Positions 26,978 through 42,568 of a stretch of DNA of 64,000 bases are shown in pieces. Below the pieces are notes generated by a model, which saw nothing but the letters and a program-made list of their open reading frames with translations, was not told the origin of the DNA and searched no databases. The translations under genes were made by a program, and so were the position numbers. Positions within the stretch are counted from its first letter, which is position 1; each line of letters begins with the position of its first letter. Source of the DNA: Sphingosinicella sp. LHD-64 (GTDB lineage Bacteria; Pseudomonadota; Alphaproteobacteria; Sphingomonadales; Sphingomonadaceae); contig NZ_JAVIFV010000003.1 in NCBI RefSeq assembly GCF_031157375.1, forward strand, positions 818,001 through 882,000, in the 5' to 3' direction.

Positions 26978-27748
26978 ATGACCAATCCCTTCGACCTCGG
27001 CGGCAAGGTGGCGATCGTCACCGGCGCCAATACCGGCATCGGCCAGGGCATCGCCGTCGCGCTCGCCGGGGCCGGGGCCGACATCGCGCTGGTCGGCCGA
27101 TCGAGCGCGGACGAGACCGCCGAGAAAGTGCGCGCCGCTGGTCGCCGCGCCGTGCTGATCGCCGCCGACCTGTCCACGATCGGGCCCGTCCAGCAGGTCG
27201 TCGACGAGACACTGGGCCAGCTCGGCCGCCTCGACATTCTCGTCAACAATGCCGGCATCATCCGCCGCGCCGACGCGGTCGACTTCACCGAGGAAGATTG
27301 GGACGCGGTCGTCGACACCAACCTCAAGAGCGCTTTCTTCCTGTGCCAGGCGGCGGGGCGGCACATGATCGCAAGCCACGAGCAGACCGAGGACCGCGGC
27401 AAGATCATCAACATCGCCTCGATGCTGAGCTTCCAGGGCGGCATCCGCGTGTCGAGCTACACGGCCTCCAAATCGGGCCTTGCCGGCCTCACCAAGTTGC
27501 TTGCCAACGAATGGGCGGGCAAAGGGGTGAACGTGAACGCCATCGCCCCCGGCTATATCGCCACCAGCAACACCGCCGCCCTCCAGGCGGACGAGGCCCG
27601 CAACCGCCAGATCCTGGAGCGCATCCCGGCCGCTCGCTGGGGACAGCCGTCCGATCTTGGCGGCGCGGCAGTCTTCCTCGCCTCGGCGGCCTCGGACTAT
27701 GTCCAGGGCCACGTCCTCGCCGTCGACGGCGGCTGGCTGGCGCGATGA
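26978..27748 (+). CDS. kduD: 2-dehydro-3-deoxy-D-gluconate 5-dehydrogenase (KduD-like SDR)
   Basis: 256 residues. Short-chain dehydrogenase with the NAD motif TGANTGIGQGIA, NNAG, the catalytic Ser in NIASMLSF and YTASK, and the C-terminal YVQGHVLAVDGGWLAR. Together with KduI it turns unsaturated uronates into KDG. The neighbouring kduI and kdgK support the KduD call rather than another SDR. The start follows a palindromic repeat; the next gene overlaps by four bases (ATGA). Confidence 0.88.
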   Translation: MTNPFDLGGKVAIVTGANTGIGQGIAVALAGAGADIALVGRSSADETAEKVRAAGRRAVLIAADLSTIGPVQQVVDETLGQLGRLDILVNNAGIIRRADAVDFTEEDWDAVVDTNLKSAFFLCQAAGRHMIASHEQTEDRGKIINIASMLSFQGGIRVSSYTASKSGLAGLTKLLANEWAGKGVNVNAIAPGYIATSNTAALQADEARNRQILERIPAARWGQPSDLGGAAVFLASAASDYVQGHVLAVDGGWLAR

Positions 27749-28755
27749 CCGGACGCGTTGTCTGCTTCGGCGAGCTGCTGCTGCGCCTGACCGCGCCGGG
27801 CCGCGAGCTGCTGCTGCAGAGCGGTCGGCTCGACGTCCATGTCGGCGGCGCCGAGGCCAATGTCGCGATCGGCCTCGCCCGGCTTTGGCATGACGCTGCG
27901 ATGGTGAGCCGCGTGCCCGACAGCGCACTGGGCGATGCCGCGGCGGGCCATCTGCGCCGCTATGGCGTCGATGCCCGGCATGTCGCCACCGCAGCGGGAC
28001 GGATGGGCCTCTATTTCCTGTCGCCGGGCGCAGGCCTGCGCGCCTCCGACATTGTATACGATCGCGAGGGCAGCGCGTTCGCGCTCGCCGGCCCCGAGGA
28101 TTTCGACTGGGACGCGCTGTTGGATGGCGCCAGCCTGCTTCACCTGTCGGGCATCACCCCCGCGCTGGGACCCCGATCGGCCGAGACGGCGGCCGCGGCC
28201 GCCGAAGTCGCCAAGGCCAAGGGCATCTCGGTCTCGTTCGACGGCAATTACCGGGCACAACTCTGGAACCGTTGGGACAGCGATCCCAAGACGATCCTGT
28301 CGCGGCTGGTCGGCCAGGCCGACATCCTGTTCGGCAACCACCGCGACATCTCGCTGCTGCTCGGGGCGCAGTTCAGCGGCGATGGCGAGGACCGTCGGCG
28401 CGAGGCATCCGAGGCCGCCTTCGCCGCCTTTCCGAACCTCGCGCTGATCGCCTCGACCGCGCGCCACATCGTCGATGCCGATTCGCACCGCATCTCGGCG
28501 CGCATCGACAGCCCCGAGGGCGCAGTGCAGACCGAGGAGGTGCTGGTCGCCGGGATCATCGACCGGATCGGCGCCGGCGACGCCTTCGCCGCGGGCGTGC
28601 TGCACGGCCGGCTGAGCGGGCTCGATCTCGACGGCACCGTCCATTCCGGCCTCGCGCTCACCTGCCTCAAGCACTCGCTGCCCGGCGACGCCAGCCTGTT
28701 CGGGCCGCGTGACATTGCCGCCTTCCTCGCCGGCGAGCGCGACGTCCGCCGCTGA
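27745..28755 (+). CDS. kdgK: 2-keto-3-deoxygluconate kinase
   Basis: 336 residues of the PfkB carbohydrate-kinase family, starting MTGRVVCFGELLLRL. The sugar-binding segment is GGAEANVAIGLARL, and the ATP / anion-hole signature is DRIGAGDAFAAGVLHG with the catalytic Asp in GAGD. It phosphorylates KDG to KDPG, which the aldolase Eda then cleaves. The start overlaps the kduD stop, giving kduI-kduD-kdgK as one unit. Confidence 0.9.
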   Translation: MTGRVVCFGELLLRLTAPGRELLLQSGRLDVHVGGAEANVAIGLARLWHDAAMVSRVPDSALGDAAAGHLRRYGVDARHVATAAGRMGLYFLSPGAGLRASDIVYDREGSAFALAGPEDFDWDALLDGASLLHLSGITPALGPRSAETAAAAAEVAKAKGISVSFDGNYRAQLWNRWDSDPKTILSRLVGQADILFGNHRDISLLLGAQFSGDGEDRRREASEAAFAAFPNLALIASTARHIVDADSHRISARIDSPEGAVQTEEVLVAGIIDRIGAGDAFAAGVLHGRLSGLDLDGTVHSGLALTCLKHSLPGDASLFGPRDIAAFLAGERDVRR

Positions 28756-28756
28756 G

Positions 28757-30280
28757 ATGATCGGCCGGCGGACCTTCCTCGGAGCGGTCGCCGGTCTCGC
28801 CGCCGCGCCGGTTTTTGCGGCTTCGGACCGCCCCCAAGCTAAGACGAGTCTCGGCCAGGTCCGCGGCTTCACCGAGGGCGGCCTCTCGGTCTTTCGCGGC
28901 ATCCGCTACGGCAGCGCCGAGCGCTTTCAGTCGCCTGTGGCGCCGACACCATCGCGGGACGTCATCGATGCGCGGAGCTATGGCCCGTCCTGCCCGCAGA
29001 CGGGTCTCGGCGACCTGAGCAAGAGTGAGGACTGCCTCTATCTCAATATCTGGACGCCCGAGGCCAATGCCCGGGCACGCCGGCCGGTCATGGTCTATTT
29101 CCACGGCGGCGCCTATTCCTCGGGCACGGCGAACAGCCCGCTCCTGGACGGCCGCCATCTCGCGGCGCATGGCGACGTCGTCGTGGTGACGGTCGGGCAC
29201 CGGCTCAACGCGTTCGGCTATCTCTATCTTGCCCGGCTCGATCCCCGCTTTCCCGACAGCGGCAATGCCGGCCAGCTCGACCTCATCCTCGCCCTCCGCT
29301 GGATCCGCGACAATATCGCGGCGTTCGGCGGCGATCCGGGCAAGGTGATGGTCTTCGGCCAGTCCGGCGGCGGCGCCAAGATCGCCACCCTGATGGGCAC
29401 GCCCGCGGCCGCCGGCCTCTTCCACCGCGCCGCGACGATGAGCGGGCAGCAGGTCACCGCCTCCGGCCCGCTCAACGCGACGCGACGCGCGCGCGCCTAC
29501 ATGGCCCGGCTCCGCGTCGAATCCGTCGATGCGCTGCTGGCCCTGCCCGCCGAACGACTTGTCGAAGGCCTCGAGGCGACCGATCCGATCCTCGGCGGCG
29601 GCGTCTATTTCGGCCCGGTGCTCGACATGAAATGGCTGACCCGCCATCCCTTCTGGCCGGACGCCAATCCGCAGTCGAACGCGATCCCGATGATGCTCGG
29701 CAACACACGGGACGAGACGCGCGGCTTCTACGGGCCCGATCATCCGAAGATCGTCGGGCTCGACTGGACCAATCTCGCGGAGCGAATGGCGCCCGAGCTC
29801 AGGATCGACGCCCATCCCGAATGGGTGGTGGCCGAATATCGCCGCATGTTTCCGGAGCATAGGCCGGAACAGGTCTTCTTCGCCGCTACGACCGCCGGCC
29901 GCAGCTGGCGCGGCCAGGTGATCGAGGCGGAGGAACGGGCACGCGCCGGCGTTCCCGGTTATGTCTACCAGCTCGACTTCGCCTCGCCGGTCGAGCCGTG
30001 GCGCGGCGCGGCGCACATGCTCGATATTCCACTCGTCTTCGGCACGCTCGACGCGCCGGGCGCGATCACCGGTACGGGCGCCGGGTCCCGCGCGGTCAGC
30101 GCCGCGGTGATGGGCGCCTTCCTCGCCTTCGCCCGCACCGGCGATCCCGGCTGGAGGCCCTACACCCTGCCCGAGCGCGCGACCCGCATCTTCGATGCGT
30201 CCCCGCGCACGGAGAACGACCCCCGCCGCTGGCAGCGCGAGCTGTTTGCCCGCTTTCCCTACATCCAGCCTGGGACCTAG
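28757..30280 (+). CDS. Type-B carboxylesterase with Tat-like signal
   Basis: About 507 residues from MIGRRTFLGAVAGLAAAPVFA. The twin arginine in GRRTFLG followed by a hydrophobic stretch looks like a Tat signal, so it is probably exported. The nucleophile elbow GQSGGG (Ser in VMVFGQSGGGAKIATL) is conserved, as are SEDCLYLNIWTP and YFHGGAYSSG of the para-nitrobenzyl-esterase group. The catalytic His is likely in AAHMLDIPLVFG. It follows kdgK by one base. An esterase acting on acylated plant polysaccharide is plausible but unproven. Confidence 0.8.
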   Translation: MIGRRTFLGAVAGLAAAPVFAASDRPQAKTSLGQVRGFTEGGLSVFRGIRYGSAERFQSPVAPTPSRDVIDARSYGPSCPQTGLGDLSKSEDCLYLNIWTPEANARARRPVMVYFHGGAYSSGTANSPLLDGRHLAAHGDVVVVTVGHRLNAFGYLYLARLDPRFPDSGNAGQLDLILALRWIRDNIAAFGGDPGKVMVFGQSGGGAKIATLMGTPAAAGLFHRAATMSGQQVTASGPLNATRRARAYMARLRVESVDALLALPAERLVEGLEATDPILGGGVYFGPVLDMKWLTRHPFWPDANPQSNAIPMMLGNTRDETRGFYGPDHPKIVGLDWTNLAERMAPELRIDAHPEWVVAEYRRMFPEHRPEQVFFAATTAGRSWRGQVIEAEERARAGVPGYVYQLDFASPVEPWRGAAHMLDIPLVFGTLDAPGAITGTGAGSRAVSAAVMGAFLAFARTGDPGWRPYTLPERATRIFDASPRTENDPRRWQRELFARFPYIQPGT

Positions 30281-30339
30281 GCGGTCGACCTTCCGAAAAG
30301 CCGGTTCCGAAACGCCGCGCGACCCTCTATCCATCGGCC

Positions 30340-32945
<2,606 letters not shown>

Positions 32946-32946
<1 letters not shown>

Positions 32947-35696
32947 TGGCCGCCCGCTTCGCCTCGATCCCCGCCCGGCGCGAGATCGTCGACCGGGCCG
33001 CCCTCGCCGAACGGCTGGCGGGGGTCGATCGCGCCGAAGCGACGGCGATCCTCAAGGACGCGCTCGCGCAAGGCCGCGCCGAGATCGCCCGCCGCCTTGC
33101 CGAGAAGCCCTATGCCGGCACCGAGGCCGCCTCGGCCTATGCCTTTCTCACCGACCAGATCCTGCGCCTGGTCTACGACCATGTCACCGGGCACGAGCAT
33201 CCGCGCGCCAACCCGACGACGTCGGAACGGCTGCTGCTGATCGCGGTCGGCGGCTACGGGCGCGGCGAGATGGCGCCCTGCTCGGATGTCGACATCGGCT
33301 TCGTCACGCCCTGGAAGCAGAACCAGTGGACCGAGACGGTCATCGAATCGATCCTCTATCTGCTCTGGGATCTGGGGTTGAAGGTCGGCCAGTCGACACG
33401 CAGCATCGACGAGCAGATCAGCGTCGCCCAGAGCGACCAGACGGCGCGGACGGCCCTGCTCGAGGCACGCTATCTCTGGGGCGACGAGACGCTCTACGAC
33501 GAGGCTTCGGCGCGGTTCTGGAAGAAGGTCGTCGCCGGAACAGCGCGCGCCTTCATCAAGGAGAAGCTCGCCGAGCGCGAGCAGCGCCATCATCGGATGG
33601 GCGACAGCCGTTATCTGGTCGAGCCCAACGTCAAGGAGGGCAAGGGGGGCCTGCGCGACCTCCACACGCTCTTCTGGATCGGCAAATATGTCTACAAGGT
33701 CGGCGCGGTCGCCGAGCTCGTCGATATCGGCCTCCTGACCCAGGCGGAACTGCGCCGCTTCCAGCGCGCCGAGCGCTTCCTCTGGGCGGTGCGCTGCCAC
33801 CTCCATCTGCTCGCCGGGCGGGCCGAGGAGCGGCTCACCTTCGACTATCAGCGCACCATCGCCGAGCGAATGAACTATGCCGACCGGCCGGGCAAATCCT
33901 CGGTCGAGCGCTTCATGCATCATTATTTCCTGCACGCGCGCACCGTGGGCGACCTGACCGGCGTGTTCCTCGCCCATCTCGACGAGAAGTTCGCGACGCG
34001 CGGCAGCCGCTTCCTGCTTCCGATGCTGCGGCGCCGGCCAAGCAAGCTCGAAGGCTTCGCGCTGGAGCGCGGCCGGCTTGCCGTTCCGCGTCCGGACTTC
34101 TTCGCCGAGGACCCGGTGCGGCTCCTCCAGATGTTCGCGCTCGCCGACGCCCACGGCCTCGAAATCCACCCGATGGCGATGCGCGCCGCCGCCAGCCACG
34201 CCAAGCTGATCGACGGGAAGGTCCGCGCCGATCCACGTGCCAATGCCTATTTCCTCGACGTTCTGACCTCTCCGCGCGACCCGGAGACGGTGCTGCGCTG
34301 GATGAACGAGGCGGAGGTGTTCGGCCGCTTCGTGCCCGATTTCGGCCGCGTCGTCGCGCAGATGCAGTTCGACATGTACCACCATTATACGGTGGACGAG
34401 CACACGATCCGCGCGATCGGCCTGCTGGCCCGGATCGAGAAGGGCGACCTCAAGGCCGATCACCCGCTCTCGACCAACCTGTTCCGGCACATTTCCTCGC
34501 GCCGCGTCCTCTATGTCGCGGTGCTGCTCCATGACATCGCCAAGGGCCGCGGCGGCGATCACAGCGTGCTCGGCGAGAAGGTGGCGGAAGCGCTCTGCCC
34601 GCGGCTCGGCCTGACGGCCGCCGAGACCGAGACCGTCGCCTGGCTGGTCCGCTACCACCTGCTCATGTCGGCGACGGCGCAGAAGCGCGACCTCTCCGAT
34701 CCCAAGACGATCCAGGATTTTGCCGACCAGGTGAAGAGCCTGGAGCGGATGCGCCTCCTGCTCATCCTCACCGTCGTCGACATCCGCGCGGTCGGACCAG
34801 GCACCTGGAACGACTGGAAGGCGCAGCTGCTTCGAACCCTGTTCGCCGCCGCCGAGGAGGTGCTGCGGCTCGGCCACAAGGGCCAGGGCCGCTTGCTCAA
34901 GGTCGAAGAGGTGCAGCAGGTGCTCGCCGAGGGAATGGGCTGGGATGCGGCGCAGCGCACCGCCTATGCCGCACGGCTCGCGGACAGCTACTGGCTCGCC
35001 GAGCCGATCGAGGTGATCGAACGCAACGCCCGCTTCGTCGCGGCCGCCGACAAGGCGGGACCCGCCGGGCGCCATCCCTTCGAGGCGGTCGCCCAGCCAG
35101 AGCGCGGCGCGACCCTGGTCAGCGTTTACGCGAAGGACGAGCCGGGCCTGTTCTACCGGATCGCCGGCGCGATCAGCCTGGTCGGCGGCAACATCATCGA
35201 CGCGCGCATCCACACCACCGCCGACGGCATGGCGCTCGACAACATCCTCGTCCAGGACCTGAACCGCGGCCCGATCGCCGATCGCCACCAGCTCAGGCGG
35301 CTGGAGAAAGCGGTGCTGGAGGCGGTGGAGGGGCAGGAGCCCGACACCTCCCGCCTCGCCGCCCGGGCGCTGCCGCTCCGCCGCGCCGAGGCGTTCGCGA
35401 TCCATCCCGCGGTGTTCATCGACAACGAGGCGTCGAGCCGCCACACGGTGGTCGAGGTCAACGCGCGCGACCGTGCCGCCTTGCTGTCGGAGCTCGCCCG
35501 CGCGATCTTCGAGGCGAAGGCGACCATCCACAGCGCCCATATCGCCACCTATGGCGAGCGCGCCGTCGACGTCTTCTATCTCGCCAGGCGGGGCGGCGGG
35601 AAGATCACCGGCCCCGCCAAGCTGAAGGCGCTGGAAACGCGGTTGCTGAAGGCCGCTTCCGAGACGCCGACGCCGGCCAAACGGCGGGCCGCCTGA
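32946..35696 (+). CDS. glnD: Bifunctional uridylyltransferase / uridylyl-removing enzyme GlnD
   Basis: 916 residues. The nucleotidyltransferase part has GGYGRGEMAPCSDVDIGF with the catalytic Gly/Ser and Asp residues. The uridylyl-removing HD domain has HYTVDEHT and LLHDIAKGRGGDHS. Two ACT domains at the C terminus (TLVSVYAKDEPGLFYRIAGAISL and TVVEVNARDRAALLSELARAIF) sense glutamine. It modifies PII proteins according to nitrogen status. It is coupled to mutS by a one-base overlap. Confidence 0.97.
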
Positions 35697-35698
35697 AC

Positions 35699-35731
35699 GA
35701 AAGAAGGGCTCCCGCCATCGGCGAGAGCCCC
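35699..35731 (-). terminator. Intrinsic terminator after the TonB-dependent receptor gene
   Basis: On the minus strand an eleven-base-pair stem (GGGCTCTCGCC with GGCGGGAGCCC, one G-U pair) with a GAT loop is followed by TTCTTTC. It lies 38 bases after the receptor stop and just past the end of the convergent glnD. On the plus strand the tail is C-rich, so it mainly serves the receptor gene. Confidence 0.8.
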
Positions 35732-35768
35732 TCCTCCCCCTTGATCGGACCCGGGTCCGGCGGCGCCT

Positions 35769-38582
<2,814 letters not shown>

Positions 38583-38741
38583 CAACCCCTCCCAAAATAT
38601 GTTCTGGTTTCCGTTAAGGTAAGGGCTAACCCGGATGCGGTCGTGCCGCCAGCGGAAAAACCGCAGTTTCCCGTAGGTTTGGGAGGGCTTATGGCAAATC
38701 GGCAACAGAATGGTTGCAAGATGAAACGGGCAAAAAAGGCC

Positions 38742-38754
38742 TTCCGTTACGGAA
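38742..38754. promoter_or_regulatory. Palindrome TTCCGTTACGGAA in the leader of the TonB-dependent receptor
   Basis: A perfect 13-base palindrome (TTCCGT-T-ACGGAA) lies about 160 bases upstream of the receptor start, in the 265-base intergenic space between infC and the receptor. A partial copy TTTCCGTTA lies at 38608-38616. It is a possible operator; no regulator is known. Confidence 0.3.
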
Positions 38755-38800
38755 AGCTGATCTTCCGCTTCTCTATTTACATCGGGCACAATCGGAGAGT

Positions 38801-38820
38801 CCCGTCACCAGCGTGACGGG
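38801..38820 (-). terminator. Hairpin downstream of infC
   Basis: A perfect eight-base-pair stem with tetraloop (CCCGTCAC-CAGC-GTGACGGG) lies 28 bases after the infC stop. The tail on the minus strand is ACTCTCC, only weakly U-rich, so termination may be inefficient. The remainder of the 38583-38847 gap holds the receptor promoter region. Confidence 0.45.
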
Positions 38821-38847
38821 AACACGTGTTTGATACGATGGAGGAGG

Positions 38848-39390
38848 CTAGCGGGGTGCCAGCACCATCAGCATCTGGCGGCCTTCCATGCGCGGATGCT
38901 GCTCGACCTTGGCGACCTCGCCGGTGTCGCCCTGAACGCGCTGGAGGAGCTGCATGCCGAGCTCGCCATGGGCCAGCTCGCGGCCGCGGAAGCGCAGCGT
39001 CACCTTCACCTTGTCGCCCTCGCCGATGAACTCGAAGATCTTCTTCATCTTCGTCTCATAGTCGTGGTCGTCGATGTTCGGACGCATCTTGATCTCCTTG
39101 ATCTCCTGCGTCTTCTGGGTCTTGCGGGCGAGGTTCGCCTTCTTTTGGGCCTCGTATTTGAATTTGCCGACGTCGAGGAACTTGCACACCGGCGGATCGG
39201 CATTGGGCGAGACTTCGACCAGGTCGAGGCCGACTTCGGCGGCCTGCTCGATCGCCTCGGCGGTCAGCATGACGCCGAGATTCTCGCCATTCTCATCGAT
39301 CACGCGCACCTTGGGCACGTTGATGAATTCGTTGAAGCGGGGGCCGCTGAGCGGCGGGGCGGCCGGGCGCCGCATCTGGGGGGAACGTAT
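38848..39390 (-). CDS. infC: Translation initiation factor IF-3
   Basis: 180 residues if started at the ATA codon 39390, which has AGGAGAG six bases upstream. The first ATG (39375) is too far from this Shine-Dalgarno. The body is a standard IF-3: [28 protein letters not shown], then [22 protein letters not shown], and a C-terminal domain ending in [14 protein letters not shown]. It binds the 30S subunit and discriminates against rare starts, so use of a non-AUG start fits the known autoregulation of infC (AUU in E. coli). Confidence 0.93.
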   Translation of the reverse strand: MRSPQMRRPAAPPLSGPRFNEFINVPKVRVIDENGENLGVMLTAEAIEQAAEVGLDLVEVSPNADPPVCKFLDVGKFKYEAQKKANLARKTQKTQEIKEIKMRPNIDDHDYETKMKKIFEFIGEGDKVKVTLRFRGRELAHGELGMQLLQRVQGDTGEVAKVEQHPRMEGRQMLMVLAPR

Positions 39391-39497
39391 GTGAGTCTCT
39401 CCTGAGGCCAATGGGCGGCCTTACCTAGTGAATCGCGCGGGCGAATGAAAGATACGCGCAGCGCTCCGGGATGATTTTCGTGCCCGCCTGTGGCGGA

Positions 39498-41504
39498 TCA
39501 GCCGCGAAGGTCGGGCGGCAAGGCTTCGGCGGTCAGGCGCCCGATCAAGGCGTCGAGGCCGATCGCCTCCTGCCTGGCATCCGCGCCCAGCGGCCGCAGC
39601 GCCACCGTCCGCTCCTCCGCCTCGCGCTTGCCGACAACCAGCAGGTAGGGGACCTTGGCGAGGCTGTGCTCGCGCACCTTGTAGTTGATCTTCTCGTTGC
39701 GAAGATCCGCCTCGATCCGGATGCCGGCGGCGCGCAGCGTCTCCTCGACCTCGCGCGCATAATCGTCCGCGTCGGAGACGATCGTCGCCACCACCGCCTG
39801 CACCGGCGCCAGCCAGAGCGGGAAACGGCCGGCATGATGCTCGATCAGGATGCCGATGAACCGTTCGAAGCTGCCCAGGATCGCCCGGTGCAGCATGATC
39901 GGCCGGTGCCGCGCCCCGTCCTCGGCGACGTAGGAGGCGTCGAGCCGCTCGGGCAGCACCGTGTCGGTCTGCAGCGTGCCGACCTGCCAGGTCCGCCCGA
40001 TCGCGTCGGTCAGGTGGAATTCGAGCTTCGGCGCATAGAAGGCGCCTTCGCCGGGCAGCTCCGCCCAGCCGAATGCCTCGGTCGCCCGGCCCGTCGCCTC
40101 GACCGCGTCGCGCAGCGACTGTTCCGACCAGTCCCACATCCCGTCCGAGCCGAAACGCTTATCGGGCCGAAGCGCCAGCTTGATCGCGTAATTGGGGAAA
40201 CCCAGGTCCTTGTAGACGACGTCGAGCAGGTCGCAGAACAGCCGTACCTCCTCGACCAGCTGGTCCTCGCGGCAGAAGATATGGGCGTCATCCTGCGTAA
40301 ACTGGCGCACGCGCAGGATGCCGTGCAGCGCGCCGTGTGGCTCGTTGCGGTGGCAGCAGCCAAACTCGGCCATGCGGATCGGCAGGTCGCGGTAGGACTT
40401 GATGCCCTGGCGGAAGATGAGGACGTGCGCGGGGCAGTTCATCGGCTTGATCGCCATCAGGTCGGCCGTGCCCGACAGGACGGGGCCGTCCTCCTCCGTG
40501 CCCGGGATCTCGTCCGGAACGATGAACATGTTCTCGCGATACTTGCCCCAGTGGCCGGACTGCTCCCACTGCCTGGCGTCCATGATCTGGGGCGTCTTCA
40601 CCTCGACATAGCCGGCCGCGTCGAGGCGGCGGCGCATATAGGCCTCCAGCTGCCGCCAGATGATGTAGCCCTTGGGGTGCCAGAAGACGCTGCCATGCGC
40701 TTCGGCCTGGAGGTGGAACAGGTCCATCTCCTGTCCCAGCTTGCGATGGTCGCGCTTGGCCGCCTCCTCGAGCCGGTGGAGGTGCGCCTCGAGCTGCTTC
40801 CTGTTCAGCCAGCCCGTGCCGTAGATGCGCGAGAGCTGCGGATTGTTCTGGTCGCCGCGCCAATAGGCGCCCGACACGCGCGTCAGCTTGAACGCTTGCG
40901 GATCGAGCTTGCCGGTCGACGCGAGATGCGGCCCGCGGCACATGTCCATCCAGCCGTCGCCGGACCAGTAGACCGTCAGCTCCTCGCCGTCGGGCAGCTC
41001 GGCCGCCCACTCCGCCTTGAACGTCTCGCCTTCCTGCCTCCAGCGCGCGATCAGGTCCTCGCGGCGCCACACCTCGCGACGCAGCGGCTGGTCGGCGCGG
41101 ATGATGCGCCGCATCTCCTCCTCGATGACCGGCAGGTCCTCCTCGGTGAACGGGCCGCGCTCCGCGGTCGGGGCAAAGTCGTAGTAGAAGCCGTCCTCGG
41201 TCGCCGGACCGAAGGTGATCTGCGTTCCGGGATAGAGCGCCTGTACCGCCTCGGCGAGGACATGGGCATAATCGTGCCGCGCCAGCTCCAGCGCATCCGC
41301 CTCGTCGCGGGCCGTCACCAGCGCCAGTTCCGCGTCGCCCTCGAACGGCCGGCCGATGTCGCGCAGTTCGCCGTCGACGCGCGCGGCCAGGGCCGCCTTG
41401 GCGAGCCCCGGTCCGATTGCTGCCGCCACATCCGCGGGCGTGCTGCCCGGCGCGACCTCGCGCACCGAGCCGTCGGGAAGGCTGATCTTGAATGCTTTCG
41501 TCAT
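39498..41504 (-). CDS. thrS: Threonyl-tRNA synthetase
   Basis: 668 residues from [12 protein letters not shown]. An N-terminal TGS domain is followed by the editing domain ([34 protein letters not shown]; Cys in MDMCRGPHL) and the class II catalytic core with motif 2 in [32 protein letters not shown] and a motif 3 region with [17 protein letters not shown]. The anticodon-binding domain is at the C terminus. It charges tRNA-Thr. It is upstream of infC on the same strand, the conserved thrS-infC order. Confidence 0.97.
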   Translation of the reverse strand: MTKAFKISLPDGSVREVAPGSTPADVAAAIGPGLAKAALAARVDGELRDIGRPFEGDAELALVTARDEADALELARHDYAHVLAEAVQALYPGTQITFGPATEDGFYYDFAPTAERGPFTEEDLPVIEEEMRRIIRADQPLRREVWRREDLIARWRQEGETFKAEWAAELPDGEELTVYWSGDGWMDMCRGPHLASTGKLDPQAFKLTRVSGAYWRGDQNNPQLSRIYGTGWLNRKQLEAHLHRLEEAAKRDHRKLGQEMDLFHLQAEAHGSVFWHPKGYIIWRQLEAYMRRRLDAAGYVEVKTPQIMDARQWEQSGHWGKYRENMFIVPDEIPGTEEDGPVLSGTADLMAIKPMNCPAHVLIFRQGIKSYRDLPIRMAEFGCCHRNEPHGALHGILRVRQFTQDDAHIFCREDQLVEEVRLFCDLLDVVYKDLGFPNYAIKLALRPDKRFGSDGMWDWSEQSLRDAVEATGRATEAFGWAELPGEGAFYAPKLEFHLTDAIGRTWQVGTLQTDTVLPERLDASYVAEDGARHRPIMLHRAILGSFERFIGILIEHHAGRFPLWLAPVQAVVATIVSDADDYAREVEETLRAAGIRIEADLRNEKINYKVREHSLAKVPYLLVVGKREAEERTVALRPLGADARQEAIGLDALIGRLTAEALPPDLRG

Positions 41505-41556
41505 CGCCGGTGCATGTAATGACAGGCCGTGCCTTGGGCCAGACCCTTCCGCCGCG

Positions 41557-42054
41557 CTAGCGAAGATCACCGTCGGGATCGATCAACCGAATTTCGGCGT
41601 CGCCTTTCTCCGTCCAGCGCCAGAGTACAAAATTGACGCCGCCCTGATGCTGTGCCGACGGGACAAGCGCACCCTGCGCGCCCGCTGCGATCAACCTTTC
41701 GGCGAGATCCCAGCTCGGCGGCCGGCGGCGTTCGATGGCGAAGATCGTCTGCCAGTCGCACATCAGCACCTCATTCCCGATCGCGGCGCGCCGAAGGCTG
41801 AGCGAGTCGGTGAGGTCGGCGATCTTCCCAGCCTTCACTTCGTAGGTCGCCAGTGTGCCGGGCCGGACGAACGCACGGTGGAATTCCAGGATCGCGGCCG
41901 AATGGTCGCTAGCGAGATAAAGCGCGCGACTGCCCTTGGCATTCCAGCGCCCGCCCGTCAGACGCGACCCACTGCCGAGCGGCTCGCGCTGCCAGCGCAC
42001 CGACAGCATCCGCCAGAACCGCCCTTCGAGCGCACCGAGTGGATAGAAGCTCAT
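41557..42054 (-). CDS. RES-domain toxin of a type II toxin-antitoxin pair
   Basis: 165 residues. RES family residues are present: Arg in [25 protein letters not shown] (Arg, Tyr), the Glu of [10 protein letters not shown], and the late Ser/Asn in [14 protein letters not shown]. Characterised RES toxins (ParT, MbcT) are NAD+-degrading or ADP-ribosylating enzymes. The start lies 69 bases after the antitoxin stop, on the same strand. All key residues appear intact, so the toxin is probably active and needs its antitoxin. Confidence 0.87.
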   Translation of the reverse strand: MSFYPLGALEGRFWRMLSVRWQREPLGSGSRLTGGRWNAKGSRALYLASDHSAAILEFHRAFVRPGTLATYEVKAGKIADLTDSLSLRRAAIGNEVLMCDWQTIFAIERRRPPSWDLAERLIAAGAQGALVPSAQHQGGVNFVLWRWTEKGDAEIRLIDPDGDLR

Positions 42055-42123
42055 GCGTCGAAGTTAACCGCTACCGCCGGTGGAATCTTCTGAACGTTAT
42101 TCGCACCAGTGCGCGCGCCAACA

Positions 42124-42477
42124 TCAGGCGTAGACGCCCGCTTCCAGCCCTTCGAGATGCCAGAGGACCGCCTCGGCATGGCCCTCTTCGACGATCTCCT
42201 CCGCGGTCTTGTTGCCGAAGCCGGGGATCGGCTGGTGGCGGAACCAGATGATCGCGCGCCCTTCGTCGCCCGACAGCTCAGCCGCCTTGGCGATGATCCG
42301 GGCGATCTCACCGAGCCGCTCCTGCACGGCGGGCGAGCCCGCCTTGGCGGTCAGTGTGTTGCGGTTGACATGGGCGAGCCGCGACAACTGGGTCAGCGGC
42401 ACGCGCAGCCGCGCCGCCATGCGCTTGGGGGCGATCATGTCGCCGTCGCGAATGTCTTCAAGAAAGGACGCAAGCAT
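42124..42477 (-). CDS. Xre/MbcA/ParS-type antitoxin (DUF2384)
   Basis: 117 residues. An N-terminal Xre-like helix-turn-helix (KRMAARLRVPLTQLSRLAHVNRNTL) is followed by a DUF2384 / toxin-binding end (AIIWFRHQPIPGFGNKTAEEIVEEGHAEAVLWHLEGLEAGVYA). It pairs with the RES toxin downstream. Such antitoxins bind and block the RES toxin and repress their own promoter, and an inverted repeat overlaps its start codon. It is antitoxin-first, as usual. Confidence 0.87.
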   Translation of the reverse strand: MLASFLEDIRDGDMIAPKRMAARLRVPLTQLSRLAHVNRNTLTAKAGSPAVQERLGEIARIIAKAAELSGDEGRAIIWFRHQPIPGFGNKTAEEIVEEGHAEAVLWHLEGLEAGVYA

Positions 42478-42515
42478 GAAATGAGCACCTCATGCCTATA
42501 TTATGCTCGTTTCAT
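42476..42515. promoter_or_regulatory. Inverted-repeat operator of the RES/Xre module
   Basis: ATGAAATGAGCA (42476-42487) and TGCTCGTTTCAT (42504-42515) are inverted copies with one mismatch. They are separated by 16 AT-rich bases containing TATATTAT. The left arm overlaps the antitoxin start codon. A further TGCTCG follows, and a direct-repeat pair CGTGCTA at 42541-42558 continues the TGCT spacing. Likely binding site of the antitoxin-toxin complex. Confidence 0.6.
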
Positions 42516-42568
42516 GCTCGAACTTCCAGGGGTAAGCCCTGCGTGCTATTTCGTGCTAGGCGCGCCGC

